6,427 bases of DNA, from assembly GCA_031401815.1 (NCBI GenBank), contig JANNRW010000025.1, positions 1 through 6,427 on the forward strand, in the 5' to 3' direction. Both the position numbers and the translations under genes were made by a program. Shown one piece after another: positions 1-5,759 of this stretch (within the stretch, counting starts at the first letter, position 1; each line of letters opens with the position of its first letter). Below the pieces are notes generated by a model that saw only the letters and a program-made list of their open reading frames with translations, was not told where the DNA came from and made no database searches. Origin of the DNA: JANNRW01 sp031401815. Its GTDB lineage: Bacteria > Desulfobacterota > Desulfuromonadia > Geobacterales > DSM-12255.

Positions 1-425
1 CCGAACAGTTCGGTACCGGCTACCGACGGCTCGCTGAAGTGGAACTCCCCTTTGCAGTCTCGCGCTACCCTACAAGTCGTTACTCGCTGATTGAAGCAAC
101 GCCGATAACAGGTCGGCGCAACCAGATACGGCGCCATTTAAAGCATATCTTCCACCCGATCATCGGTGATGTCGATTATGGAGAGGGTCGACATAATCGT
201 TTTTTCCGCGAGGAGTTTGCTTGCAGTCGGCTCCTCCTGCATGCCGCAAGGCTGACATTCCCACATCCCGTTGATGATCAGCTTATGACAATAACTGCAC
301 CTCTGGACGGGGAGTTCAGCCGGGTACTGGAGCGGCTGGGATGGCTGGAAGCGCTGTCGGGAGAGCAGGCAGAAGGGGTCGTGTTTGATTCGCAGGGACG
401 AATCATGCCGGGACATTTTCAGTGA
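1..425 (+). CDS. truC: tRNA pseudouridine synthase TruC-like, C-terminal part (5' partial)
   Basis: This is the C-terminal portion of an RluA-family pseudouridine synthase, most like TruC, which in E. coli makes pseudouridine at position 65 of certain tRNAs. The frame is open from base 3 to the TGA at 423-425, about 140 codons. A GTG at 39 is merely internal, because the frame continues upstream without a stop. Family signatures seen are YPTSRYSLIE, then TGRRNQIRRHL (the conserved TGRxxQIRxH motif), then HPIIGDVDYG and LLLHAARL, ending in a TruC-like tail with a GWLEAL stretch. The catalytic Asp motif (RLD type) lies before the window and cannot be checked. The RRH and HPIIGD spacing favours TruC over RluA, RluC or RluD by recalled similarity, but another RluA-family member is possible. 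It is followed by 106 bases before the next gene, which has its own putative promoter, so the two are probably separate transcripts. Confidence 0.85.
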   Translation, partial: EQFGTGYRRLAEVELPFAVSRYPTSRYSLIEATPITGRRNQIRRHLKHIFHPIIGDVDYGEGRHNRFFREEFACSRLLLHAARLTFPHPVDDQLMTITAPLDGEFSRVLERLGWLEALSGEQAEGVVFDSQGRIMPGHFQ

Positions 426-443
426 CTGCCGGAGCAGTGTTTC
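425..443 (+). terminator. possible weak hairpin after truC
   Basis: ACTGC (425-429) can pair with GCAGT (434-438) around a CGGA tetraloop, followed by GTTTC. The stem is only five base pairs and the T run is poor. It lies right at the truC stop codon. It may be a weak terminator or chance. Confidence 0.2.
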
Positions 444-468
444 AACCAGGAATAAGCATGATGTTTTC

Positions 469-497
469 TTGCCAATTAAGAAAGAATTGATTAACAT
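469..497 (+). promoter_or_regulatory. putative sigma70-type promoter for the yjgN-M48 unit
   Basis: TTGCCA at 469-474 matches the -35 consensus in five of six positions. It is separated by 17 bases from TAACAT at 492-497, a four-of-six match to the -10. This places a start site near 504, about 28 bases before the yjgN ATG. The match is by eye only and the -10 is weak. Confidence 0.35.
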
Positions 498-531
498 GTT
501 CACGCTTTTATGCCGCTATTGAGGAGGGGTT

Positions 532-1788
532 ATGGGAGATATGTTCACGGTTATCTGTCCGTCCTGCAACTACAGCCGGGAGATTCCACGGGAAAAGATA
601 CCACCCGGGACCAGACAGGCCACCTGTCCCTGCTGCAAACAGATTTTCCCGTTCAATCCTGAAGAGATCCTCTCCAGCACAGATAGTGAAGATCTGTCGT
701 CATCTTTTCCACAATTGCCGGAGCAACCGCCTCTTGTTCGAAATGCAGGCTCTGTGCCGACCACTCTCCAGTTCAGCTTCAACGGCAAAGCCGGTGACTA
801 TTTCGGTATCTGGATAGTCAATACTTTGCTAAAGATCATAACCCTTGGCATCTATTCTGCCTGGGCCAAGGTGCGCAGACGCCGCTTTTTCTACGGCAGC
901 ACCACTCTTGATGGCCAACCCTTTGATTACCTGGCCGATCCCATGGCTCTGTTCAAGGGGTGGCTGATAGCTGCTCTTGCTTTTGTTCTCTATATGGTCG
1001 GATCAAAGGTCAGCCCGCTCCTTAGCATGGTAATCGGCGGGATTATTTTTGTTGCCTTCCCCTGGCTGGTTGTCCGTTCCCGCATATTCAACTCTTCCAA
1101 CTCTTCCCATCGCAATATCCGCTTCTCATTTCGCCCCGACTACCGGCAATCCTATCTGGTTTTCATGGGGCTGCCGCTACTGACAATGTTGACCCTTGGT
1201 CTGCTCTCTCCTTACATGCTCTATCGCCAGAAGAAGTTCATGATAGAAAACAGCTACTATGGAGCAGCGCGATTCACTTTCGGGGCAACTGTCAAGGAGT
1301 TCTACATCTTCTTCCTCAAAGCCGGGCTCTGTTCTGGCCTGATTGTCGCTCTGGTCGGGGGGGTGGCTCTGCTTATGAATGGAGGCGTGTCCATGGTCTC
1401 ACCTGCGGATATGAACTCTTCATTGATGATCATTCCGATGGTCTCCTTATTTCTGGTCTACTTCATGCTCATTGTCTATGTCCAGACAGCCCTGACAAAT
1501 ATGACCTGGAATGCTACCAGTCTCGAAGGGAGCAACTTCCGCTCAACACTTAAGGTCAGGGATATGATCTGGCTCTTCTTTTCCAATGCAGTTGCTCTGG
1601 CAGCAAGTCTCGGACTGCTCATGCCCTGGGCGACAGTAAGGCTGATGCGCTATCGTTTTTCCCGGCTGGAACTGCTGAGCGACGGTGGTCTGGATCGGAT
1701 CATCCTGCGTGATGGTGGTGCCGGGGTAAGCGCCACAGGCGAGGAGATCGGCGATCTGTTCGATTTCCCGGTGGATATTGCTCTCTGA
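532..1788 (+). CDS. YjgN/DUF898 family membrane protein with N-terminal zinc ribbon
   Basis: A 418-residue polytopic inner-membrane protein of the YjgN (DUF898) family, whose biochemical role is unknown. Residues about 5-40 form a zinc-ribbon or MJ0042-type finger with ligands C9, C12, C32 and C35 (CPSC and CPCC). A polar linker, about 45-75, leads into the DUF898 core, which starts near FSFNGKAGDYFGIW (81-94). Hydrophobic segments lie near 92-110, 142-158, 163-182, 208-228, 260-282, 297-320 and 346-368. Three related segments are visible: ITLGIYSAWAKVRRRRF (103-119), LTLGLLSPYMLYRQKKF (220-236) and ASLGLLMPWATVRLMRY (358-374). Each is a hydrophobic stretch with an aromatic and a basic end, suggesting an internal threefold repeat. 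The ATG at 532 follows GGAGGGG (523-529) at good distance; ATG 541 is a less well placed alternative. The gene overlaps the M48 gene by one base (TGATG), implying translational coupling. The family call is firm; any function in the envelope is inference. Confidence 0.87.
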   Translation: MGDMFTVICPSCNYSREIPREKIPPGTRQATCPCCKQIFPFNPEEILSSTDSEDLSSSFPQLPEQPPLVRNAGSVPTTLQFSFNGKAGDYFGIWIVNTLLKIITLGIYSAWAKVRRRRFFYGSTTLDGQPFDYLADPMALFKGWLIAALAFVLYMVGSKVSPLLSMVIGGIIFVAFPWLVVRSRIFNSSNSSHRNIRFSFRPDYRQSYLVFMGLPLLTMLTLGLLSPYMLYRQKKFMIENSYYGAARFTFGATVKEFYIFFLKAGLCSGLIVALVGGVALLMNGGVSMVSPADMNSSLMIIPMVSLFLVYFMLIVYVQTALTNMTWNATSLEGSNFRSTLKVRDMIWLFFSNAVALAASLGLLMPWATVRLMRYRFSRLELLSDGGLDRIILRDGGAGVSATGEEIGDLFDFPVDIAL

Positions 1789-2831
1789 TGCGAGTCATAT
1801 GCGGCTATTACGACGGTAAGCTTGCCCTTCGCAGGGAAGTGGCGCTATCCCTTGAAGGTGGCGAGCTACTGCTGGAGGGGGAAGAGATCAGGTTGAGCTA
1901 CCCCCTTGAACAGGTAACAGCTACCGCAGGGATCGGCAACATTCTGCGGACGTTGCGACTCCCTGATGGCGGCAGTTGCGATGTTGCTGACCAGTCATTC
2001 GTTGCGCAGCTGGAAAGCTTGCAGGGTCGCGGAAAGCAAGCGGCGCTACTGCACCGCTGGGAAAAAAGCATCCCCCTGACGCTGGGAGCGCTGCTGCTGA
2101 CCAGCCTGGTGGTGGTGCTTTTTCTTCGCTTCGGCGTACCGTTCATGGCTCGCCAGATTGCCTTCAAGTTGCCGCCGACCGCAGAAAGCACCATGGGCAA
2201 GGAAACCATTGCCATTCTTGATCGCTTGCTGCTCAAACCATCGAAGTTGGCTCAGGAGCGGCAGAAGGAGCTGGCAACCCTGTTTCGCCGCGTGGCAGGC
2301 AGTAGCGGTGCAGCAGCCGACTACAGGGTGGAGTTTCGTTCCAGTGAAAAGCTCGGTGCCAATGCATTTGCCCTGCCCGGCGGGATCGTGGTATTGACCG
2401 ATGAGCTGGTTGAGCTGGCTCGCACTGATGAAGAGATAGCCGCCGTGCTTGCCCATGAACTGGGACATGTTCGCCAGCGTCACATAATGCGACATGTTCT
2501 TCAAAATTCGGTTACCGTCGTGATTATTGCAACCCTAACAGGCGATATAACCTCCATTACTTCGCTTGCAGCCACACTCCCCACCGCCATAGTAGATGCA
2601 ACCTTTTCAAGGCAGTTCGAACGGGAAGCTGACGAAGCTGCCGTTGTCTGGCTAAAGTCGGCGCAGATTGAGCCGCGCCGTTTTGCAGAGTTTCTCGCAA
2701 GACTGGAAGCCCGCCACAATACCCGCAAAGGGAAAGCCTTCGAGTCAAAGAGCCCGGTGCATGACTACCTTTCCAGCCATCCGGACACCGGTGAACGGAT
2801 CCGCAAGATACTGGGTGCGGAGGTGCCATAA
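1788..2831 (+). CDS. membrane-anchored M48 family zinc metalloprotease
   Basis: A 347-residue M48-family metalloprotease related to the BepA, Oma1 and HtpX groups, which degrade misfolded or mislocalised envelope proteins. Residues 1-90 form a beta-rich N-terminal domain of the type often seen on YjgN-linked M48 proteins (starts YYDGKLALRREVAL). A membrane segment follows at about 96-118. The catalytic domain contains NAFALPGGIVVLTDEL (192-207), the zinc motif HELGH with H223, E224 and H227, and the downstream ligand E280 in FEREADEAA (277-285). A C-terminal SSHPDTGERI (329-338) is typical of this family. A second hydrophobic stretch, 242-272, lies between the zinc motifs, as in other M48 proteins. 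All catalytic residues are intact. There is no cleavable signal peptide. If the N-terminal domain is cytoplasmic, the catalytic domain faces the periplasm, but the topology is inferred. The ATG overlaps the yjgN stop, and no independent ribosome binding site is obvious beyond sequence within yjgN. Confidence 0.92.
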   Translation: MRVICGYYDGKLALRREVALSLEGGELLLEGEEIRLSYPLEQVTATAGIGNILRTLRLPDGGSCDVADQSFVAQLESLQGRGKQAALLHRWEKSIPLTLGALLLTSLVVVLFLRFGVPFMARQIAFKLPPTAESTMGKETIAILDRLLLKPSKLAQERQKELATLFRRVAGSSGAAADYRVEFRSSEKLGANAFALPGGIVVLTDELVELARTDEEIAAVLAHELGHVRQRHIMRHVLQNSVTVVIIATLTGDITSITSLAATLPTAIVDATFSRQFEREADEAAVVWLKSAQIEPRRFAEFLARLEARHNTRKGKAFESKSPVHDYLSSHPDTGERIRKILGAEVP

Positions 2832-2943
2832 TGCTGGTTGCGTCGATAAAGACAAAGGCAGATCATATATTCCATTTGGGAAGATCACCACTTCATGCGC
2901 GTGTGAACCGGTCAACAGGTAGTTGAACCATGAAGGAGACAAA

Positions 2944-3024
2944 ATGCGAACAGTGTATGTAGCTCTGGTTTTGATTTTTTTTGCGTCCGCACGTTTGGCC
3001 GTTGCGGCCGGAGGAAATCATTGA
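2944..3024 (+). CDS. 26-residue signal-peptide-like ORF, possible truncated secreted protein
   Basis: ATG at 2944 is preceded by AAGGAG (2933-2938) five bases upstream, an excellent ribosome binding site. The 26-codon product starts MRT and has a hydrophobic core VYVALVLIFFASA. It then has RLAVAAGG, with an A-V-A just before a possible signal peptidase I cleavage site, and the TGA comes four residues later. This is what the first exported part of a periplasmic protein looks like without the mature protein. It may be the remnant of a gene cut short by deletion, or less likely a genuine tiny membrane peptide or leader. It lies 112 bases after the M48 gene on the same strand. I do not recognise the parent protein. 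Confidence 0.4.
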   Translation: MRTVYVALVLIFFASARLAVAAGGNH

Positions 3025-3065
3025 GATTATTTGAAATCACCGTACAACCTGAAAGGTGAACACAA

Positions 3066-3131
3066 ATGAAGCTGATATTTTATCTAAGTCTCTGTAATGA
3101 TTATCTCAGTGCCTCTGTGTCTCTGTGTTAA
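3066..3131 (+). pseudogene. tiny ORF ending in a tandem repeat, possible gene-start remnant
   Basis: ATG 3066 is preceded by AAAGGTG (3052-3058), a plausible ribosome binding site. It encodes 21 residues beginning MKLIFYLSLC, a hydrophobic exported-type start. The reading frame then runs through the CTCTGTGT repeat to TAA at 3129-3131. The second half is repeat-derived, so I read this as the start of a lost gene joined to a repeat fragment. It may also be chance. Confidence 0.2.
3113..3128. repeat. CTCTGTGT tandem duplication, possible dispersed-repeat fragment
   Basis: CTCTGTGT occurs twice head to tail (3113-3120 and 3121-3128) within a longer stretch, TCAGTGCCTCTGTGTCTC onwards. Read on the minus strand it encodes NTETQRH. 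From memory this resembles the leader of GxxExxE-type proteins and a short repeat scattered in many environmental bacterial genomes. The tandem copy is directly visible; the link to that dispersed repeat is recalled, not checked. Confidence 0.5.
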
Positions 3132-3335
3132 ATGCTTTTTCTAGGTTAAAGCGAAGTGTCACAACTCCAGCGGCAGCACCGAACGGCAGGAAAAACCCCG
3201 CTGACCGGTGAGCCGTATGGCGTTTATTTGCTGAAATGACACCATATTAACACGCTGCACCGTTGCGACTCGCACACGCTGGACAACAAGACATAAGCTC
3301 CGCCTTGAGGATTGACGTGAAACCGCCACCCATGA

Positions 3336-3363
3336 TTCACAAATCTTATTTCTCTGATATATT
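3336..3363 (+). promoter_or_regulatory. putative extended -10 promoter of katG
   Basis: TTCACA (3336-3341) matches the -35 consensus in five of six positions. After a 16-base spacer comes TATATT (3358-3363), also five of six, preceded by TGA (3355-3357), which makes an extended -10. A start near 3370 would give katG a leader of about 88 bases. No clear OxyR, PerR or Fur palindrome is visible around it. This promoter also argues against the longer upstream reading of katG. Confidence 0.5.
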
Positions 3364-3443
3364 TACAAATACCCTCCCGATCAGAAGCATATTACGACAT
3401 CATAGATGCCAAGCTGTGAAACCAGAGAGTGAGCGAACGACAA

Positions 3444-3449
3444 AAGGAG
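3444..3449 (+). promoter_or_regulatory. ribosome binding site that decides the katG start
   Basis: AAGGAG sits eight bases before the ATG at 3458. The frame is open back to a TTG at 3263, but that start has no comparable site and lies upstream of the putative promoter, so 3458 is chosen. Confidence 0.8.
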
Positions 3450-3457
3450 ACATTTTC

Positions 3458-5653
3458 ATGAATGCAGACATCAAGTGCCCGGTAACGGGCAGAGCTAACA
3501 ATCACACATCCGGCGGTGGCAGGTCAAACCGGGACTGGTGGCCGAACCAGTTGAACCTGAAGATTTTACACCAGCATTCCCCCCTGTCCGATCCGATGGG
3601 CAGTGCTTTCAACTATGCTGAAGAGTTCAAGAGTCTCGACCTTGATGCCCTTAAGAAGGATATCTTCGAGTTGATGACCACGTCACAGGAGTGGTGGCCG
3701 GCGGACTACGGTCACTATGGACCCTTGTTCATCCGGATGGCGTGGCACAGCGCAGGCACCTACCGCACCGGTGACGGTCGCGGCGGTGCCTCCTCAGGTT
3801 CGCAGCGTTTCGCGCCGCTCAACAGCTGGCCGGACAACGTCAACCTCGACAAGGCGCGCCGCTTGCTCTGGCCGATCAAGCAGAAATACGGCAGGAAGAT
3901 CTCCTGGGCCGATCTTATGATCCTTGCCGGCAACTGCGCTCTGGAGTCGATGGGCTTTAAGGCATTCGGCTTTGGCGGCGGGCGCGAAGACATCTGGGAG
4001 CCGGAAGAAGATATTTACTGGGGAAAAGAGGAGACATGGCTCGGAGACAAACGCTACAGCGGTGACCGGGAACTTGAAAATCCACTCGCTGCCGTGCAGA
4101 TGGGGCTGATCTACGTGAATCCGCAAGGGCCGAACGGCGAACCTGATCCGGTCGCCTCCGGACGTGACGTTCGCGAGACTTTTGCACGCATGGCGATGAA
4201 CGACGAAGAGACTGTCGCGCTTGTCGCAGGCGGGCATACCTTCGGCAAATGCCATGGTGCCGGTGATGCGGCGCTTGTCGGTCCGGAACCGGAGACCGCC
4301 CCGATCGAGGAGCAGGGGCTTGGCTGGAAGAGCAGATTCGGTAGCGGCAAGGGGGGGGATACGATCAGCAGCGGCATTGAGGGTGCCTGGAAGCCAAACC
4401 CGATCAAGTGGGACATCGGCTATCTGAAGGTTCTGTTCAAATACGAGTGGGAGCTGGTCAAGAGCCCGGCCGGCGCGCATCAGTGGCTGGCCAGGAACGT
4501 GGCTGAAGAGGACATGGTGGTTGACGCACACAACCCGACAAAGAAGCAGCGGCCAATGATGACCACGGCAGACCTCTCCCTTCGCTTCGACCCGATCTAC
4601 GAGCCAATTGCGCGTGACTACCTACAGAACCCTGATAAATTTGCAGACGCATTTGCCCGTGCGTGGTTCAAGCTCACCCACCGCGACATGGGCCCCCGCC
4701 CGCGATATCTCGGCCCGCTGGTTCCTGTGGAAGAGCTCATATGGCAAGATCCTCTCCCTGAAGTAACTCATGAACTGATTGACGAGCAGGAGATCGCCGA
4801 ACTCAAGAGGAGGATCCTGGCTTCGGGACTGTCTGTCTCCCAACTGGTCGGAACGGCCTGGGCATCAGCATCCACGTTTCGAGGCTCCGACAAGCGCGGC
4901 GGGGCAAATGGAGCACGAATCCGTCTCGCCCCTCAAAAGGATTGGGAAGTTAACCAGCCGACCATACTTCAGACCGTGCTACAGGCACTTGAGGGAATCC
5001 GGAAACAGTTTAACAGCGCCCAGTCCGGCAAGAAGATGGTTTCGCTCGCAGATTTGATTATTCTGGGCGGATGTGCAGGCGTCGAGCAGGCTGCGAAGAG
5101 TGCCGGCTTTGAAGTGACCGTTCCCTTCACGCCCGGACGCACGGATGCTTCGCAGGAGCAAACCGACGTTAAGGCGTTCGACGTACTCGAACCGGTTGCA
5201 GACGGGTTTCGTAACTATCTCAAAACCAGATACTCCGTATCGGCAGAGGAGCTGCTGGTTGATCGGGCACAACTGCTGACGCTGACCGCCCCTGAAATGA
5301 CGGTTCTCATTGGCGGCATGCGCGTCTTGAATACCAACTTCGGACAGTCCCGGCACGGCGTCTTTACCAGTCGGCCTGAGGCGCTTACCAATGACTTCTT
5401 CGTGAATCTGCTCGACATGGGCACGATGTGGAAGGGGGCTGCGGAAGCCGACGACCTGTTTGAGGGGCGTGATCGCAAGAGCGGTGAACTCAAGTGGAAC
5501 GGCACACGTGTCGATCTCATCTTCGGTTCGAACTCTCAACTCCGGGCCTTGGCGGAAGTCTACGGATGCAAGGATTCCCAGGAAAAGTTTCTGCATGACT
5601 TTGTAGCGGCGTGGAGCAAGGTTATGAACCTTGATCGTTTTGACCTCGCTTGA
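3458..5653 (+). CDS. katG: bifunctional catalase-peroxidase KatG
   Basis: A complete 731-residue class I haem catalase-peroxidase, which removes hydrogen peroxide by catalase and peroxidase reactions in the cytoplasm; length is normal for KatG. The N-terminal domain binds haem. Distal R93, W96 and H97 (FIRMAWH) and proximal H260 (GGHTFGK) with W311 and D372 are present. The Trp-Tyr-Met crosslink needed for catalase activity is conserved: W96, Y219 (GLIYVNP) and M245 (RMAMND). R416 in MGPRPRYLGP corresponds to the mobile arginine, and S305 to the position known as S315 in M. tuberculosis. The C-terminal domain (about 430-731) is the usual haem-less duplicate. There is no signal peptide (MNADIKCPVTG), so it is cytoplasmic. 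Its own promoter and a terminator at 5690 indicate a single-gene transcript. The residue numbers of the M. tuberculosis equivalents are from memory; the motifs are read from the sequence. Confidence 0.98.
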   Translation: MNADIKCPVTGRANNHTSGGGRSNRDWWPNQLNLKILHQHSPLSDPMGSAFNYAEEFKSLDLDALKKDIFELMTTSQEWWPADYGHYGPLFIRMAWHSAGTYRTGDGRGGASSGSQRFAPLNSWPDNVNLDKARRLLWPIKQKYGRKISWADLMILAGNCALESMGFKAFGFGGGREDIWEPEEDIYWGKEETWLGDKRYSGDRELENPLAAVQMGLIYVNPQGPNGEPDPVASGRDVRETFARMAMNDEETVALVAGGHTFGKCHGAGDAALVGPEPETAPIEEQGLGWKSRFGSGKGGDTISSGIEGAWKPNPIKWDIGYLKVLFKYEWELVKSPAGAHQWLARNVAEEDMVVDAHNPTKKQRPMMTTADLSLRFDPIYEPIARDYLQNPDKFADAFARAWFKLTHRDMGPRPRYLGPLVPVEELIWQDPLPEVTHELIDEQEIAELKRRILASGLSVSQLVGTAWASASTFRGSDKRGGANGARIRLAPQKDWEVNQPTILQTVLQALEGIRKQFNSAQSGKKMVSLADLIILGGCAGVEQAAKSAGFEVTVPFTPGRTDASQEQTDVKAFDVLEPVADGFRNYLKTRYSVSAEELLVDRAQLLTLTAPEMTVLIGGMRVLNTNFGQSRHGVFTSRPEALTNDFFVNLLDMGTMWKGAAEADDLFEGRDRKSGELKWNGTRVDLIFGSNSQLRALAEVYGCKDSQEKFLHDFVAAWSKVMNLDRFDLA

Positions 5654-5689
5654 TCCTGGAAAGAACTACAATGAGGATCGATAATTCCA

Positions 5690-5759
5690 AAAACGGCAGT
5701 TAGCAGCTTTTCGGGTTTAACCGCAGTTATCCGATTTTATCTGTTGCTAATGCCGTTTT
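5690..5759. terminator. long imperfect inverted repeat, probable bidirectional terminator
   Basis: AAAACGGCAGTTAGCA (5690-5705) pairs with TGCTAATGCCGTTTT (5745-5759), about 15 base pairs with one bulged base and a loop of about 39 bases. The + strand arm ends in TTTT and the minus strand reads CTGCCGTTTTTGG, so both directions have a T run. It lies 36 bases after the katG stop and touches the stop codon (5758-5760) of the opposing kinase gene, as expected for convergent genes. The loop is unusually long for a simple terminator. Confidence 0.7.
5693..5738 (+). repeat. imperfect 19-base direct repeat inside the terminator region
   Basis: The stretch at 5693-5711 (ACGGCAGTTAGCAGCTTTT) matches 5720-5738 (ACCGCAGTTATCCGATTTT) at 15 of 19 positions, with 8 bases between them. 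The first copy includes the left arm of the terminator stem. This may reflect a local duplication or chance in a short AT-rich region. Confidence 0.4.

Larger units (their letters stand above)
2832..3335. other. gene-poor region with apparent remnants between the M48 gene and the katG promoter
   Basis: About 500 bases lack any full-length gene on either strand. The longer ORFs reaching into this stretch from the M48 gene are out-of-frame shadows. It holds a short signal-peptide-like ORF (2944-3024), a tiny ORF (3066-3131) that ends in a tandem repeat, and an open stretch on the + strand after a stop at 3147-3149. That stretch runs to TGA 3237-3239, and its end reads TPLTGEPYGVYLLK, which looks protein-like but which I cannot assign. 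No clear terminator follows the M48 gene. I see no tRNA, IS end or attachment site. The picture fits decay or deletion of one or two small secreted-protein genes. Confidence 0.5.

Noticed and set aside
138..503. A 121-codon minus-strand frame opposite truC
   Set aside because: It is opposite the conserved TruC motifs, its product has no recognisable features, and it spans the yjgN promoter region.
2838..2871. TTGCGT and TATATT as a promoter for the small ORF at 2944
   Set aside because: The spacing is 22 bases, too long for a standard promoter. The -10-like box alone is not enough.
3209..3246. GAGCCGTATGG resembling the start of a group II intron domain V, and a TATGGCGT/ACACCATA inverted repeat
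   Set aside because: The rest of domain V (GAAA loop and the GTACGGTTC arm) is absent. The stem has a mismatch and a 15-base loop with no T run, so neither an intron nor a terminator is supported.
3312..3336. TTGACG with CATGAT as an alternative katG promoter
   Set aside because: The spacer is only 13 bases, and the extended -10 promoter just downstream is better.
3794..4531. A 245-codon open frame on the minus strand inside katG
   Set aside because: It lies wholly within a gene with intact catalytic motifs, has no family-like motifs, and is the expected antisense shadow of a GC-rich codon pattern.
4979..5596. A 205-codon open frame on the minus strand inside the katG C-terminal domain
   Set aside because: It is an antisense shadow of the conserved KatG frame, with no recognisable domain and no ribosome binding site that I can see.
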